NCBI RefSeq assembly: GCF_003207855.1
Contig: NZ_NKTZ01000001.1
Span: 62,001 to 126,000 of the forward strand
Reading direction: 5' to 3'
Length of the DNA stretch: 64,000 bases
Source: Komagataeibacter rhaeticus
GTDB lineage: Bacteria > Pseudomonadota > Alphaproteobacteria > Acetobacterales > Acetobacteraceae
In this document: in pieces, positions 24,348 through 34,701 of the stretch
Position numbering within the stretch: the first letter of the stretch is position 1
Layout: every line of letters begins with the position of its first letter
Notes under the pieces: generated by a model
Databases searched by the model: none
What the model saw: the letters and a program-made list of their open reading frames with translations, nothing else
Told to the model about the DNA's origin: nothing
Translations under genes and position numbers: made by a program

Positions 24348-26255
24348 ATGAGCAAGGTTATCGGTATCGACCTTGGTACGACCAATTCCTGCGTTGCCGT
24401 ACGGGAAGGCGACGAAACCCGCGTCATCGAGAACAGCGAAGGCGCACGCACCACCCCGTCCATGGTGGCGTTTACCGACAGCGGTGAAATGCTGGTTGGT
24501 CAGGCCGCGAAGCGTCAGGCCGTCACCAACCCGGCCAACACCCTGTATGCGGTCAAGCGCCTGATCGGCCGCCGCTACGACGACCCGACGGTCACGAAGG
24601 ACAAGGAACTTGTCCCGTACGCCATCGTCAAGGGTGACAACGGCGATGCATGGGTGGAAGCACAGGGCAAGAAATACGCCCCGGCACAGATCTCCGCCTT
24701 CATTCTGGGCAAGATGAAGGAAACCGCCGAGTCCTACCTCGGTGAGAAGGTGACCCAGGCGGTCATCACCGTTCCGGCCTACTTCAATGACGCCCAGCGT
24801 CAGGCCACGAAGGACGCGGGCCGTATCGCCGGTCTGGAAGTGCTGCGCATCATCAACGAGCCGACGGCGGCAGCCCTTGCCTACGGGCTGGAGAAGAAGA
24901 ACGGCGGCACCATCGCGGTCTATGACCTTGGTGGCGGCACGTTCGACGTCTCCATCCTCGAGATTTCCGATGGCGTGATCGAGGTGAAGTCCACCAACGG
25001 TGACACCTTCCTTGGTGGTGAGGACTTCGATGCCCGCATCATCAGCTATCTGGCCGACGAGTTCAAGCGTGAGCAGGGCATCGACCTGCGTCAGGACAAG
25101 CTGGCCCTGCAGCGCCTGAAGGAAGCGGCGGAAAAGGCGAAGATCGAGCTGTCCTCCTCCAAGGAGACCGAGATCAACCTGCCGTTCATCACCGCTGACG
25201 CGTCCGGCCCCAAGCACCTTGTGCTCAAGCTGACCCGCGCCAAGCTGGAAAGCCTGGTGGATGACCTGATCCAGCGCACGCTGGAACCCTGCCGCGCGGC
25301 GATGAAGGATGCGTCCGTTTCCGCCGGCGAGATTGACGAGGTTGTCCTGGTCGGCGGCATGACCCGCATGCCCAAGGTGATCGAGGCGGTCAAGCAGTTC
25401 TTCGGCAAGGAACCCGCCCGTAACGTGAACCCCGACGAAGTGGTCGCCATTGGTGCTGCGGTGCAGGGCGCGGTGCTGCAGGGTGACGTCAAGGACGTGC
25501 TGCTGCTGGACGTGACCCCGCTGTCGCTGGGTATCGAGACGCTGGGTGGCGTGTTCACCCGCCTGATCGACCGCAACACCACGATCCCGACCAAGAAGAG
25601 CCAGACCTTCTCCACGGCCGAGGACAACCAGAGTGCCGTGACCATCAAGGTCTATCAGGGCGAGCGTGAGATGGCGGCTGACAACAAGCTGCTGGGCAAC
25701 TTCGACCTGACCGGCATCGCGCCCGCCCCGCGTGGCGTGCCGCAGATCGAGGTGACGTTCGACATCGACGCCAACGGCATCGTGTCCGTCTCGGCCAAGG
25801 ACAAGGCGACCGGCAAGGAGCAGCAGATCAAGATCGCGGCCTCTGGCGGCCTGTCCGAATCCGACATCCAGGCGATGGTGAAGGATGCCGAGGCGAATGC
25901 CGCGGCGGACAAGGTCAAGAAGGAGCAGGTCGAGGCCCGCAACCAGGCCGAAGGTCTGACCCATCAGGTCGAGAAGTCCCTGTCCGAAGCGGGGGACAAG
26001 GTTCCGGCTGCTGACAGGACCGAGGCGGAAGCGGCGATTGCCGAAGTTCGCAAGGCGCTGGAAGGCACCGATGCCGAGGCCCTGAAGACGGCGACCGATC
26101 GCCTGACGCAGGTTGCGATGAAGGTTGGCGAGGCTGTCTACAAGGCAGGCCAGGCCGAAGGTGCCGCGCCGGGTGCCGCCCCCGGCGGCGCACCGAAGGA
26201 CGAAAAAGTGGTCGATGCCGACTTCGAGGACGTGGACGACTCCAAGAAGTCCTGA
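24348..26255 (+). CDS. dnaK: Chaperone DnaK (Hsp70)
   Basis: A 635-residue cytosolic Hsp70. Actin-like ATPase motifs are [14 protein letters not shown] at the N-terminus, [14 protein letters not shown] near residue 195 and [13 protein letters not shown] near 335. The linker [19 protein letters not shown] leads to the substrate-binding domain, and the C-terminus ends with the Gly/Ala/Pro-rich tail and acidic [17 protein letters not shown] precedes the ATG. dnaJ follows after about 190 bp with two hairpins between, so dnaK is probably made in excess. Confidence 0.98.
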   Translation: MSKVIGIDLGTTNSCVAVREGDETRVIENSEGARTTPSMVAFTDSGEMLVGQAAKRQAVTNPANTLYAVKRLIGRRYDDPTVTKDKELVPYAIVKGDNGDAWVEAQGKKYAPAQISAFILGKMKETAESYLGEKVTQAVITVPAYFNDAQRQATKDAGRIAGLEVLRIINEPTAAALAYGLEKKNGGTIAVYDLGGGTFDVSILEISDGVIEVKSTNGDTFLGGEDFDARIISYLADEFKREQGIDLRQDKLALQRLKEAAEKAKIELSSSKETEINLPFITADASGPKHLVLKLTRAKLESLVDDLIQRTLEPCRAAMKDASVSAGEIDEVVLVGGMTRMPKVIEAVKQFFGKEPARNVNPDEVVAIGAAVQGAVLQGDVKDVLLLDVTPLSLGIETLGGVFTRLIDRNTTIPTKKSQTFSTAEDNQSAVTIKVYQGEREMAADNKLLGNFDLTGIAPAPRGVPQIEVTFDIDANGIVSVSAKDKATGKEQQIKIAASGGLSESDIQAMVKDAEANAAADKVKKEQVEARNQAEGLTHQVEKSLSEAGDKVPAADRTEAEAAIAEVRKALEGTDAEALKTATDRLTQVAMKVGEAVYKAGQAEGAAPGAAPGGAPKDEKVVDADFEDVDDSKKS

Positions 26256-26290
26256 TCGCCGCAAGGCGTCCATACAGGCTCCGGAAGGAA

Positions 26291-26362
26291 GGGGTGGCCC
26301 GGGTGGCCACCCCGCCCTTTCACCAGGGTGGCGCCCGTGCTTCTGTGAAGACGGGCGCTTTT
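26291..26362 (+). terminator. Hairpin pair between dnaK and dnaJ
   Basis: The first hairpin is GGGGTGGCC (26291-26299) with GGCCACCCC (26305-26313). The second is GCGCCCGT (26331-26338) with ACGGGCGC (26351-26358) followed by TTTT. The second looks like a leaky intrinsic terminator, and the first may protect the dnaK mRNA end. Confidence 0.55.
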
Positions 26363-26442
26363 CATATTCTGACCAACCATTACCCGGAACGCGAGGCGCG
26401 CGCCGCATGAAGACGGGCCGCCGCGTTTGCTAGAGGATCCCC

Positions 26443-27576
<1,134 letters not shown>

Positions 27577-27698
27577 GTCCCTGTCCTTCCGCCTTGGCTG
27601 GCATGCCGGGGTGGTGGTTGAAAAGACTGGTTATTCAGGTGTAGGGTCAGGGCACTATTCATGGTGATTCCCCCCAACTCGCACCATGGATAGGTTCA

Positions 27699-27729
27699 GG
27701 CGGCGCGATCCCCCGGTCGCGCCGCCATT
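27699..27729 (+). terminator. GC hairpin between dnaJ and dapB
   Basis: A perfect 10-bp stem (GGCGGCGCGA at 27699-27708 with 27717-27726) and ATTTC after it. It lies 33 bp before dapB. The T-run is short, so a partial terminator or leader hairpin is possible. Confidence 0.45.
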
Positions 27730-27758
27730 TCTGTATCTGGACTGATGGAGAAGACTGC

Positions 27759-28553
27759 ATGGACACGCAGCCATTGCGTATCGGGATTGCGGGCCTGAAC
27801 GGGCGTGTCGGTCGCCTTCTGGCCGAGGAAGTGCCCGCTGGCGGTGCCCTGCTGGTTGGCGGCACAACGCGCGATGGGGCCTCTGTGACCGGAATAGACT
27901 GCCCGGTCTATGCGGATATCTCGGATCTGGCACCGCAATGCGATGTGGTGATTGATTTCACCCATGTAGCGACGGTCGAGACACATGCGATCGCACTGAC
28001 ATTGGCCGGCACCGCGTGGGTACTGGGCACGACCGGCCTGTCCACGCGCGCGCAGCAGGCGGTTGATACCACGGCCCGGCGGATTGCCGTGGTGCAGGCG
28101 GCCAATTTCTCGCCCGGTGTCACACTGGTCACGCGCCTTGCCCGGCAGATGGGGGCCGCCCTGCCCGGCAGTGATTACGATGCCGAGATACTGGAAATGC
28201 ACCATCGCCAGAAGGTGGATGCCCCCTCGGGCACGGCGCTGGCCATGGGGCGCGCGGTGGCCGAGGGGCGCGGCATCAGGCTGGAAGAGCATATTGAAAG
28301 CGGGCGTGACGGCCATACCGGCCCGCGCACCGATGGTGCGATCGGCTTTGCGGCTCTGCGCGGTGGCCAGATCGTGGGGGAACATTCGGTCATCTTCACC
28401 TCCAGCCATGAACAGATCAGCCTGACCCACCGCTCGTTCGACCGCAGGGTTTACGCCACGGGTGCCGTGCGGGCCGCGCAGTGGCTGCGCACACGGCCAC
28501 CCGGCCTGTATGACATGGAAGACGTGCTGGGCCTGAAGCAGCCGACGCGCTAG
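27759..28553 (+). CDS. dapB: 4-hydroxy-tetrahydrodipicolinate reductase
   Basis: A 264-residue protein. The N-terminal Rossmann motif is GIAGLNGRVGRLL, DVVIDFTHVATVETH follows, and the active-site signature is EILEMHHRQKVDAPSGTALAMG. It makes tetrahydrodipicolinate for lysine and diaminopimelate (peptidoglycan) synthesis. Its position after dnaJ is a common alphaproteobacterial arrangement. metK lies downstream after a structured gap. Confidence 0.95.
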   Translation: MDTQPLRIGIAGLNGRVGRLLAEEVPAGGALLVGGTTRDGASVTGIDCPVYADISDLAPQCDVVIDFTHVATVETHAIALTLAGTAWVLGTTGLSTRAQQAVDTTARRIAVVQAANFSPGVTLVTRLARQMGAALPGSDYDAEILEMHHRQKVDAPSGTALAMGRAVAEGRGIRLEEHIESGRDGHTGPRTDGAIGFAALRGGQIVGEHSVIFTSSHEQISLTHRSFDRRVYATGAVRAAQWLRTRPPGLYDMEDVLGLKQPTR

Positions 28554-28586
28554 ATCCGCCTGCATTCCATGGGGCAGCGGGATGGT

Positions 28587-28667
28587 GCCATTCGGGGAAA
28601 TGGCTTGACGCCTGAACAGCTTTCGGCCAAACGCATGCGATCATGCGCCGGGTTCCGCAGGCGTCAA
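28587..28667 (+). ncRNA. Structured leader upstream of metK (candidate cis-regulatory RNA)
   Basis: Two adjacent elements can fold: GCCATT (28587-28592) with AATGGC (28599-28604), and a 10-bp closing stem TTGACGCCTG (28605-28614) with CAGGCGTCAA (28658-28667). The latter encloses CGCATG/CATGCG (28632-28637 with 28642-28647) and single-stranded joints. It ends 34 bases before the metK ATG. It does not match the SAM-II or SAM/SAH riboswitch patterns that I know. It may be a riboswitch, an attenuator or only a stabilising structure. Confidence 0.45.
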
Positions 28668-28701
28668 TCATCCTACTCCATATGAGGCAGACAGGACCAT
28701 C

Positions 28702-29889
28702 ATGCGTAATAAAGGCGATTTTCTGTTTACATCGGAATCCGTATCCGAAGGGCATCCTGACAAGGTCGCCGACCGGATCAGTGATACCGTTCTGGATGCA
28801 TTCCTGACGGCAGACGGTGAATCGCGCGTTGCGTGCGAAACGATGGTCACCACCAACCGCATCATCCTGGCGGGTGAAGTGCGTGGTCCGTCCTCCGTCA
28901 CGCCCGAACTGCTGATCGAGGGCGCGCGTGAGGCGGTGAAGGATATCGGCTACGATCAGGCCGGCTTCTCATGGCGCAATGCCGAGGTGGAATACTACCT
29001 CCACGCCCAGTCCGCCGATATCGCCGTGGGCGTTGACAGCGCGGGTGAGAAGGACGAGGGCGCGGGCGACCAGGGCATCATGTTCGGCTTCGCCACGCGT
29101 GAGACCGAAAGCCTGATGCCGGCCCCGCTGTTCTACGCGCATGACATCCTTCACCGCGTGCGCGACCTGCGCAAGGCGGGTGATCCGCGTGCGGCAGCGC
29201 TGCAGCCCGACGCCAAGAGCCAGGTCACCCTGCGCTATGTCGATGGCAAGCCGGTTGGCGCCACCTCCGTCGTGATTTCCACCCAGCATGTTGAAGGGGC
29301 CAGCCAGGCCACCATCCGTGAGGAACTGGGCAGCATCGTGCGTGATGTCCTGCCCGAGGGCTGGATGCCGCCGGAGAGCGAGTTCTACGTCAACCCCACC
29401 GGCATCTTCGTCATTGGCGGCCCGGATGGTGACTGCGGCCTGACCGGGCGCAAGATCATTGTGGACACCTATGGCGGCGCGGCACCCCATGGTGGCGGCG
29501 CATTCTCGGGCAAGGACCCGACGAAGGTTGACCGCTCCGCCGCCTATGCCTGCCGCTATCTGGCCAAGAACATTGTGGCGGCTGGCCTGGCTGATCGCTG
29601 CACCCTGCAGGTTTCCTACGCCATTGGCGTGTCGCACCCGCTTTCGGTCTATGTTGACCTTGATGGTACCGGCAAGGACGTGGACGAGGAAAAGCTGGGC
29701 CGTGTGCTGCGTGAGGTCATGGACCTCAGCCCGCGTGGTATCCGCAAGCACCTGCGTCTCAACCGCCCGATCTATACCCAGACCTCGGCCTACGGTCACT
29801 TCGGCCGTACGCCGGATGCGGCGAAGGACGACTTCACATGGGAGCAGACCGATCTGGTCGATGCCCTGCGTGGCGCGTTCAACCGCTAA
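28702..29889 (+). CDS. metK: S-adenosylmethionine synthase
   Basis: A 395-residue protein. [20 protein letters not shown] is at the N-terminus, the adenosine and ATP motif [12 protein letters not shown] is near residue 117, and the phosphate loop [20 protein letters not shown] is near 265. It makes SAM from methionine and ATP, the methyl donor also needed by TrmB next door and by the radical-SAM enzymes HemN and PqqE. A ribosome site (AGGA) precedes the ATG. Repeat copy 4 follows 5 bases after the stop. Confidence 0.98.
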   Translation: MRNKGDFLFTSESVSEGHPDKVADRISDTVLDAFLTADGESRVACETMVTTNRIILAGEVRGPSSVTPELLIEGAREAVKDIGYDQAGFSWRNAEVEYYLHAQSADIAVGVDSAGEKDEGAGDQGIMFGFATRETESLMPAPLFYAHDILHRVRDLRKAGDPRAAALQPDAKSQVTLRYVDGKPVGATSVVISTQHVEGASQATIREELGSIVRDVLPEGWMPPESEFYVNPTGIFVIGGPDGDCGLTGRKIIVDTYGGAAPHGGGAFSGKDPTKVDRSAAYACRYLAKNIVAAGLADRCTLQVSYAIGVSHPLSVYVDLDGTGKDVDEEKLGRVLREVMDLSPRGIRKHLRLNRPIYTQTSAYGHFGRTPDAAKDDFTWEQTDLVDALRGAFNR

Positions 29890-29894
29890 AAGAC

Positions 29895-29976
29895 AATAAA
29901 GGTTTTTGGGTGCCGCCTTTTTTCAAAAAGGCGGCGTTCTTCGAAGCTTTTTGAAAAAAGCTTCACCAAAAACTTC
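29895..29976. repeat. Double-hairpin dispersed repeat, copy 4
   Basis: A near-canonical copy in the orientation GCCGCC-hairpin then GAAGC-hairpin, starting 5 bases after the metK stop. Confidence 0.9.
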
Positions 29977-30087
29977 TGTATCAAGGGGGCTTGCCATGGC
30001 TGCTTGTAAAAGCGGGTCGTGGCGGCCCCCGCTGCGTTTTTCAATCATGCCGTGTGCCACGGCAGCAGGAGCAGGATTTTCGGACAC

Positions 30088-30792
30088 ATGACCGCCTCCG
30101 TGGATGTAAAGGCATCGCCAGAACGGCTTTATGGGCGCCAGCGCGGCCATCCGCTGCGCCCGCGCCAGCAGCGCCTGCTGGACCAGACCCTGCCGCGCAT
30201 GCGTTTTCCCGAGGCGGCGATAACGGACCCGGCCACGGCCTTTGGCCATCAGCCAGCGCAGATATGGCTGGAGGTAGGCTTCGGTGGTGGCGAGCATTCG
30301 CTGGCCCAGAACGAAGCCAACCCGGATGTGGGCTACATTGCGTGTGAGGTGTTCGAGAACGGCCTGTGCTCCTTGCTCTCGCGCGTCGTGCCCGAAGGGG
30401 GGGAAGACATCGCCCCGGTGCCCGAGATGCTGCGGATCTGGGACGAGGATGCGCGTATCCTGCTGCGTGGCCTGCCCGATGCGTCGATCGACCGGCTGTT
30501 TCTCATGTTCCCTGACCCGTGGCCCAAGTCACGCCATGCCAAGCGCCGCTTCGTGCATCCTGAAACGGTAAAGATGGCCGCCCGCATCCTGCGCCCCGGC
30601 GCGACCTGGCGTGTGGCGAGCGATGATCCCACCTATCAGGCATGGGTGGAGGAAGTCATGGGCGCGCAGGACCTGTTCGAGACGGCGCCGCCTGCGACCG
30701 TCCGGCCCGAAGGCTGGCCCCCGACCCGCTATGAAGCCAAGGCTTTCGCCGCAGGCCGCAGGCCGCTGTACTGGACCTTCACCCGCCGCTGA
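30088..30792 (+). CDS. trmB: tRNA (guanine-N7)-methyltransferase
   Basis: About 234 residues. The SAM-binding motif is EVGFGGGEHSL near residue 63, and the family signature FPDPWPKSRHAKRRFV is near 142; the C-terminal PPTRYEAKA element is present. It methylates G46 in the tRNA variable loop. The ATG at 30088 with AGGAG upstream is preferred over 30019. Repeat copy 5 begins 5 bases after the stop. Confidence 0.93.
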   Translation: MTASVDVKASPERLYGRQRGHPLRPRQQRLLDQTLPRMRFPEAAITDPATAFGHQPAQIWLEVGFGGGEHSLAQNEANPDVGYIACEVFENGLCSLLSRVVPEGGEDIAPVPEMLRIWDEDARILLRGLPDASIDRLFLMFPDPWPKSRHAKRRFVHPETVKMAARILRPGATWRVASDDPTYQAWVEEVMGAQDLFETAPPATVRPEGWPPTRYEAKAFAAGRRPLYWTFTRR

Positions 30793-30797
30793 GGGAA

Positions 30798-30880
30798 CAA
30801 AAGTTTTTGGTGAAGCTTTTTTCAAAAAGCTTCGAAGAATGCCGCCTTTTTGAAAACAGGCGGCACCCGGAAACGTTTAT
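30798..30880. repeat. Double-hairpin dispersed repeat, copy 5
   Basis: Orientation GAAGC-hairpin then GCCGCC-hairpin. It fills the gap between the convergent trmB and SDR genes almost completely. Confidence 0.9.
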
Positions 30881-30887
30881 CTGCTGA

Positions 30888-31829
30888 CTACGATAGCGAC
30901 GTGCCGGTCAGACGCTCGGCCACCTGCCACAGCCGCCGCGCCACCCCCAGGTCGCGCGCGGCAGGGGGAATGAAGGCTTCGCCCACATGCCCCCGGCGTT
31001 CGCCGCGCCCGTCTGGGCCGTAATAGCCGCCATCGCGGGCTTCGGGCGCCATGGCGGCGAATTCGATCGGCAGCGCGCCATGGGCTGCGGACTGCCCCAT
31101 AAGCTTGAACGCCCACACCGCGCCAAGGCGGGTCAGTCTTTCCTGCAGGCCCTGTTTGGATGACAGGCGGCTGGTGGAAATATCCGTCATGGCCCAGCCC
31201 GGATGGGCGGCGATGGAGTGCAGGTTCCAGTTATGGGTGCGCGCCTGCCGGTCCAGTTCCAGCGCCAGGATCAGGTCGGCCAGCTTGCTCTGCCGGTAGG
31301 CGCGGAACGGGGCGTAACGCCTGCGGGCCTGCAGGTCATCGAACACGATATGGCCATCCAGCGCGGCAAGGCTTGCCACCGTGACCACCCGCCCCCCCTG
31401 TGGGGCGGCACACAGCAGTGGACGCAGCCGGGCGGTGAGCGCAAAGGGGCCAAGGAAATTGGTGCCGAACTGCAGTTCGAACCCGTCGCGTGTTTCCAGC
31501 CGGTGCGGGGTACCCATCACGCCCGCATTGTTGACCAGCACGTCCAGCCTGCCGGTTTCCTGCGCCAGTTCATGGGCAAAGGTGGCAATGGCGGACAGGC
31601 TGGCCACATCCAGCAGGCGGAAGGAGGCTTTGGCCCCCGGTACGTCGCCCTGAAGCCGCATCAGCGCCGCCATGCCCTTTTCGGGGTTGCGGCCCGCCAG
31701 CATGACGGTGGCCCCACGGCTGGCAAGGCCAAGTGCTGTCTCGTAGCCCAGCCCCCCCGTTGCCCCCGTTACCACGGCCAGATGGCCATCCATGCGGGGT
31801 GCCTGTTTCAGGCTCCAGTGTCTGGTCAT
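30888..31829 (-). CDS. Short-chain dehydrogenase/reductase (retinol-dehydrogenase-like)
   Basis: A 313-residue Rossmann enzyme. The cofactor motif TGATGGLGYETA is near residue 21, with AGRNPEKG next, which favours NADP(H). NNAGVMGTP is the family NNAG motif, and the catalytic YRQSKLAD (YxxxK) is near residue 190. The long C-terminal part resembles RDH/WWOX-type SDRs. Substrate is unknown. It overlaps the upstream dedA-type gene by 4 bases, so the two are likely co-transcribed. Confidence 0.85.
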   Translation of the reverse strand: MTRHWSLKQAPRMDGHLAVVTGATGGLGYETALGLASRGATVMLAGRNPEKGMAALMRLQGDVPGAKASFRLLDVASLSAIATFAHELAQETGRLDVLVNNAGVMGTPHRLETRDGFELQFGTNFLGPFALTARLRPLLCAAPQGGRVVTVASLAALDGHIVFDDLQARRRYAPFRAYRQSKLADLILALELDRQARTHNWNLHSIAAHPGWAMTDISTSRLSSKQGLQERLTRLGAVWAFKLMGQSAAHGALPIEFAAMAPEARDGGYYGPDGRGERRGHVGEAFIPPAARDLGVARRLWQVAERLTGTSLS

Positions 31830-32494
31830 GTCCTGCCCTCCTGCTGTGACTGTTCCATCTCACGCCGTGCGGCGGCTTCCACTTCGGCTGTCAGGCGGCG
31901 TTCATGCCGGCGCAGGAACAGGACACCGCCCAGTGCCACCACCGCGCCACATGCTGCCAGCGTCATCCCCGCCGGCCCGGAAATCCGTGTTATCCTGTGC
32001 CCCAGATAATAGGCCGCATAGGCATATCCCCCCGCCCAGCATATCCCCCCCAGCGCGTTATACACGATAAACCGGGGCCACGGCATGCGGTTGGCCCCCG
32101 CAAGCAGGGCCACGAACACGCGCAGTATGGCAACAAAGCGGCCAAGGCAGACAATAATGCCGCCATACCGCCTGAACAGGAACCGCCCGGCCTGCAGGCG
32201 GCCTGCCGTAAGGCCCACCCTGCCGCCCTTGCGTTCAAGTAGCGGGTAGCCCAGCCACCGGCCGATCAGGTAGCCGAAATTGTCCCCCATGATCGCCCCG
32301 ATGATGGCTGCTGTCGCGACCCATGTGATGTTCATCTTGTGGGTGGCGGCGCAGTAGAGGGCGGCGGAGATGAGGAGGGTCTCCGCCGGAAGCGGAATTC
32401 CCATGCTTTCCAGCATGATGGTAACGCCGATTACGCCATAGCCGTAATGCTGGAAAAGATGTTCAAGATGCTGGAGCAGCGGATTACCTGTCAC
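31826..32494 (-). CDS. DedA-family membrane protein
   Basis: A 222-residue inner-membrane protein. The DedA pattern is ESMGIPLPAETLLISAALYC near residue 29, then GDNFGYLIGRWLGYPLLERKGGRVGL, the conserved FRRYGGIIVCLGRFVAILRVFVALLAGANRM region, and C-terminal helices. DedA proteins move lipid carriers such as undecaprenyl phosphate and support envelope stability. The C-terminal tail is charged. It is translationally coupled to the SDR gene. Confidence 0.88.
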   Translation of the reverse strand: MTGNPLLQHLEHLFQHYGYGVIGVTIMLESMGIPLPAETLLISAALYCAATHKMNITWVATAAIIGAIMGDNFGYLIGRWLGYPLLERKGGRVGLTAGRLQAGRFLFRRYGGIIVCLGRFVAILRVFVALLAGANRMPWPRFIVYNALGGICWAGGYAYAAYYLGHRITRISGPAGMTLAACGAVVALGGVLFLRRHERRLTAEVEAAARREMEQSQQEGRT

Positions 32495-32590
32495 AAAAAA
32501 AAGAATTATGTAGGTTACGGACCCAGACCGTGAAACGCGGTTTGCGCAATCCCGATCCCATTGTCACGCACAAATGGCAGGAGCAGACAC

Positions 32591-34582
32591 ATGACCCAGT
32601 CCGGCGGCAGCGACAGGCCAGCCCCCGTAACCGCCCCGTATGGCACCTGGCCCTCGCCCGTCAGCGTGGAACTGGTGGCGGGAAAGACGGTCTCCCTGTC
32701 CGACGTGCGGGTGGACGGGCGTGATGTCTACTGGGTGGAAGGCCGCCCGACCGACGCCGGGCGGCGCGTGCTGGTGCGGGCCCGGGACGGTCATGTGGCG
32801 GATGTCACATCCGCCCCCTTTGATGTGGGCACGCGGGTGCATGAATATGGCGGTGGCGCCTATGCCGTATGCCGGGGGCGCATCGTGTTCAGCAACCGGG
32901 GCGATGGCAGCGTATGGCTGGTGGAGGATGGGCCGCCGCGCTGCCTGTGTGCGGGTGCCGGGCTGCGGTATGCCGACCTTGCCTTCAGCCCCGACGGGCG
33001 CTTCGTGTTCTGCGTGCGGGAGGACCATCGCGCGCAGGACGGGGAACCGGCTGCCGCCATTGTGGTGCTGGACTGCACGGATACGACTGATCCCGCCTTC
33101 AATACCGGCACGCCGCTGGTGATGGGACCGGATTTCCTGTCCTCTCCCCGTCCCTCGCCCGACGGGCGGTACCTGGCGTGGATCGAATGGGATCATCCGG
33201 CCATGCCATGGGACAGCACGCGCCTGCGCGCGGCCTCCCTGCTGCAGGAAGGCGATGATCCACCCCGCCTTGCCGCACCGTGGAGTGTCGCGGGGGAGGA
33301 CGGGCAGGCGGAATCCGTAATCGAGCCCTGCTGGGACCGGTCTGGGCACCTGCTGGCCCTGTCGGACCGTAGCGGATGGTGGAACCTCTACCGCTTTGAC
33401 ACCACGGGCGCGGCACCCGTGGCCCTGGCCCCCATGCAGGCCGAGATTGGCCAGCCGCACTGGGTGTTTGGCCTGCGCAGCTATGTGCCGCTTGATGATG
33501 GCAGCATCCTTGCCATGGTCATCAGCGAGGGCGCGGCCCATATGGTGTCCATCCGTGATGGCGCGGTGGACCCGGTCGCACTTGGCCATCCCGCCGCCTG
33601 CCCGCTGCCGGTTGCAGGGGGCGGGTTCGCATGGCTTGATGCGCCGCCCGATGATGCGGCGGCCGTGGTGTATGGCAGGTTAGGGCAGGCTGCCCATGTG
33701 CTGCGTCGTGCGGCCACGCTGCCCCTTGCATCGGCCGATATGGCCCGGGCCGAGACGGTCCGTTTTCCCCTGTCCGGGGGTGAGGGAACGGGACACGCCT
33801 TTTTCTATGCCCCCGCCAGTGCCCGCTATCAGGGGCCTGCAGGCGGGAAGCCGCCGTTGGTGGTCATGGCCCATGGTGGCCCCACCGGGCGGGCCAGTAC
33901 GGCGTTTTCGTTCAAGGTGCAGTGGTGGACATCGCGCGGGTTTGCGGTGGTTGATGTCAATTATGGTGGCTCCACCGGCTTTGGCCGCGCCTACCGCCAG
34001 CGGCTGGAAGGCCAGTGGGGCGTGGTGGATGTGGATGACTGCATTGCCGCCTGCCAGTACCTGGCCGATGCCGGTCGGGTGGACCCGGCCCGCATCGTCA
34101 TACGTGGCAGCAGTGCGGGCGGGCTTACGGTACTGCTGGCCCTGGCGCGTTCCGACCTGTTTGCCGCAGGCACCAGCCTGTATGGCGTGACCGACCTGCG
34201 CGCGCTGGCGCGTGATACCCACAAGTTCGAATCCCGCTACCTTGATACGCTGGTTGGCCCCTACCCGGCTGATGAGGCCACCTATCTGGCCCGTTCGCCC
34301 ATTACGCAGGTGGCGGATATCAGGGTGCCCGTCCTGTTCCTGCAGGGGCTGGATGACAGGGTGGTGCCGCCCGCGCAGGCGGAGTCCATGGTGGCGGCCC
34401 TGCGGGCGCGGGGCGTGCCATGCGCGCTGTATGAATTTGCAGGCGAGGGCCATGGCTTCCGGCAGGAAGCGACCATCCGGCAGGCATGGGAACTGGAACT
34501 GGCGTTCTACCAGCAGGTACTGAAGCTGCCGGCCCCCCCTGCCCTCAAGGTTGAACTGAGGGTGGATGCATCTGTGGCATAA
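32591..34582 (+). CDS. S9-family serine peptidase (prolyl oligopeptidase/acylaminoacyl-peptidase-like)
   Basis: About 663 residues. An N-terminal seven-blade beta-propeller (about 20-390) is followed by an alpha/beta-hydrolase domain. The nucleophile is in RGSSAGG, with LVVMAHGGPTGR (oxyanion region), an Asp in GLDDRVVPP and the His in GEGHGFR. Such enzymes cleave short peptides. The ATG at 32591 with AGGAG at 32578-32582 is better than the TTG at 32561. No signal peptide is visible, so it is probably cytosolic. Confidence 0.9.
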   Translation: MTQSGGSDRPAPVTAPYGTWPSPVSVELVAGKTVSLSDVRVDGRDVYWVEGRPTDAGRRVLVRARDGHVADVTSAPFDVGTRVHEYGGGAYAVCRGRIVFSNRGDGSVWLVEDGPPRCLCAGAGLRYADLAFSPDGRFVFCVREDHRAQDGEPAAAIVVLDCTDTTDPAFNTGTPLVMGPDFLSSPRPSPDGRYLAWIEWDHPAMPWDSTRLRAASLLQEGDDPPRLAAPWSVAGEDGQAESVIEPCWDRSGHLLALSDRSGWWNLYRFDTTGAAPVALAPMQAEIGQPHWVFGLRSYVPLDDGSILAMVISEGAAHMVSIRDGAVDPVALGHPAACPLPVAGGGFAWLDAPPDDAAAVVYGRLGQAAHVLRRAATLPLASADMARAETVRFPLSGGEGTGHAFFYAPASARYQGPAGGKPPLVVMAHGGPTGRASTAFSFKVQWWTSRGFAVVDVNYGGSTGFGRAYRQRLEGQWGVVDVDDCIAACQYLADAGRVDPARIVIRGSSAGGLTVLLALARSDLFAAGTSLYGVTDLRALARDTHKFESRYLDTLVGPYPADEATYLARSPITQVADIRVPVLFLQGLDDRVVPPAQAESMVAALRARGVPCALYEFAGEGHGFRQEATIRQAWELELAFYQQVLKLPAPPALKVELRVDASVA

Positions 34583-34614
34583 ACCTGCGGCAGCATTTCA
34601 GATTGGCAAAAAGG

Positions 34615-34697
34615 AATAAAAGTTTTTGGGTGCCGCCTTTTTTCAAAAAGGCGGCGTTCTTCGAAGCTTTTTGAAAAAAGCTTCACCAAAAACTTTT
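34615..34697. repeat. Double-hairpin dispersed repeat, copy 6
   Basis: A canonical copy between the convergent peptidase and hldE genes; its right arm ends 5 bases before the hldE stop. Confidence 0.9.
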
Positions 34698-34701
34698 TGG
34701 G

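Noticed and set aside
24213-26408. A 731-codon open frame antisense to dnaK
   Set aside because: It mirrors dnaK exactly and has no recognisable domain; long antisense frames are expected in high-GC genes with strong third-base bias.
28587-28667. SAM-II or SAM/SAH riboswitch before metK
   Set aside because: The conserved sequence blocks of these families that I know are not present; kept only as an unnamed structured element.
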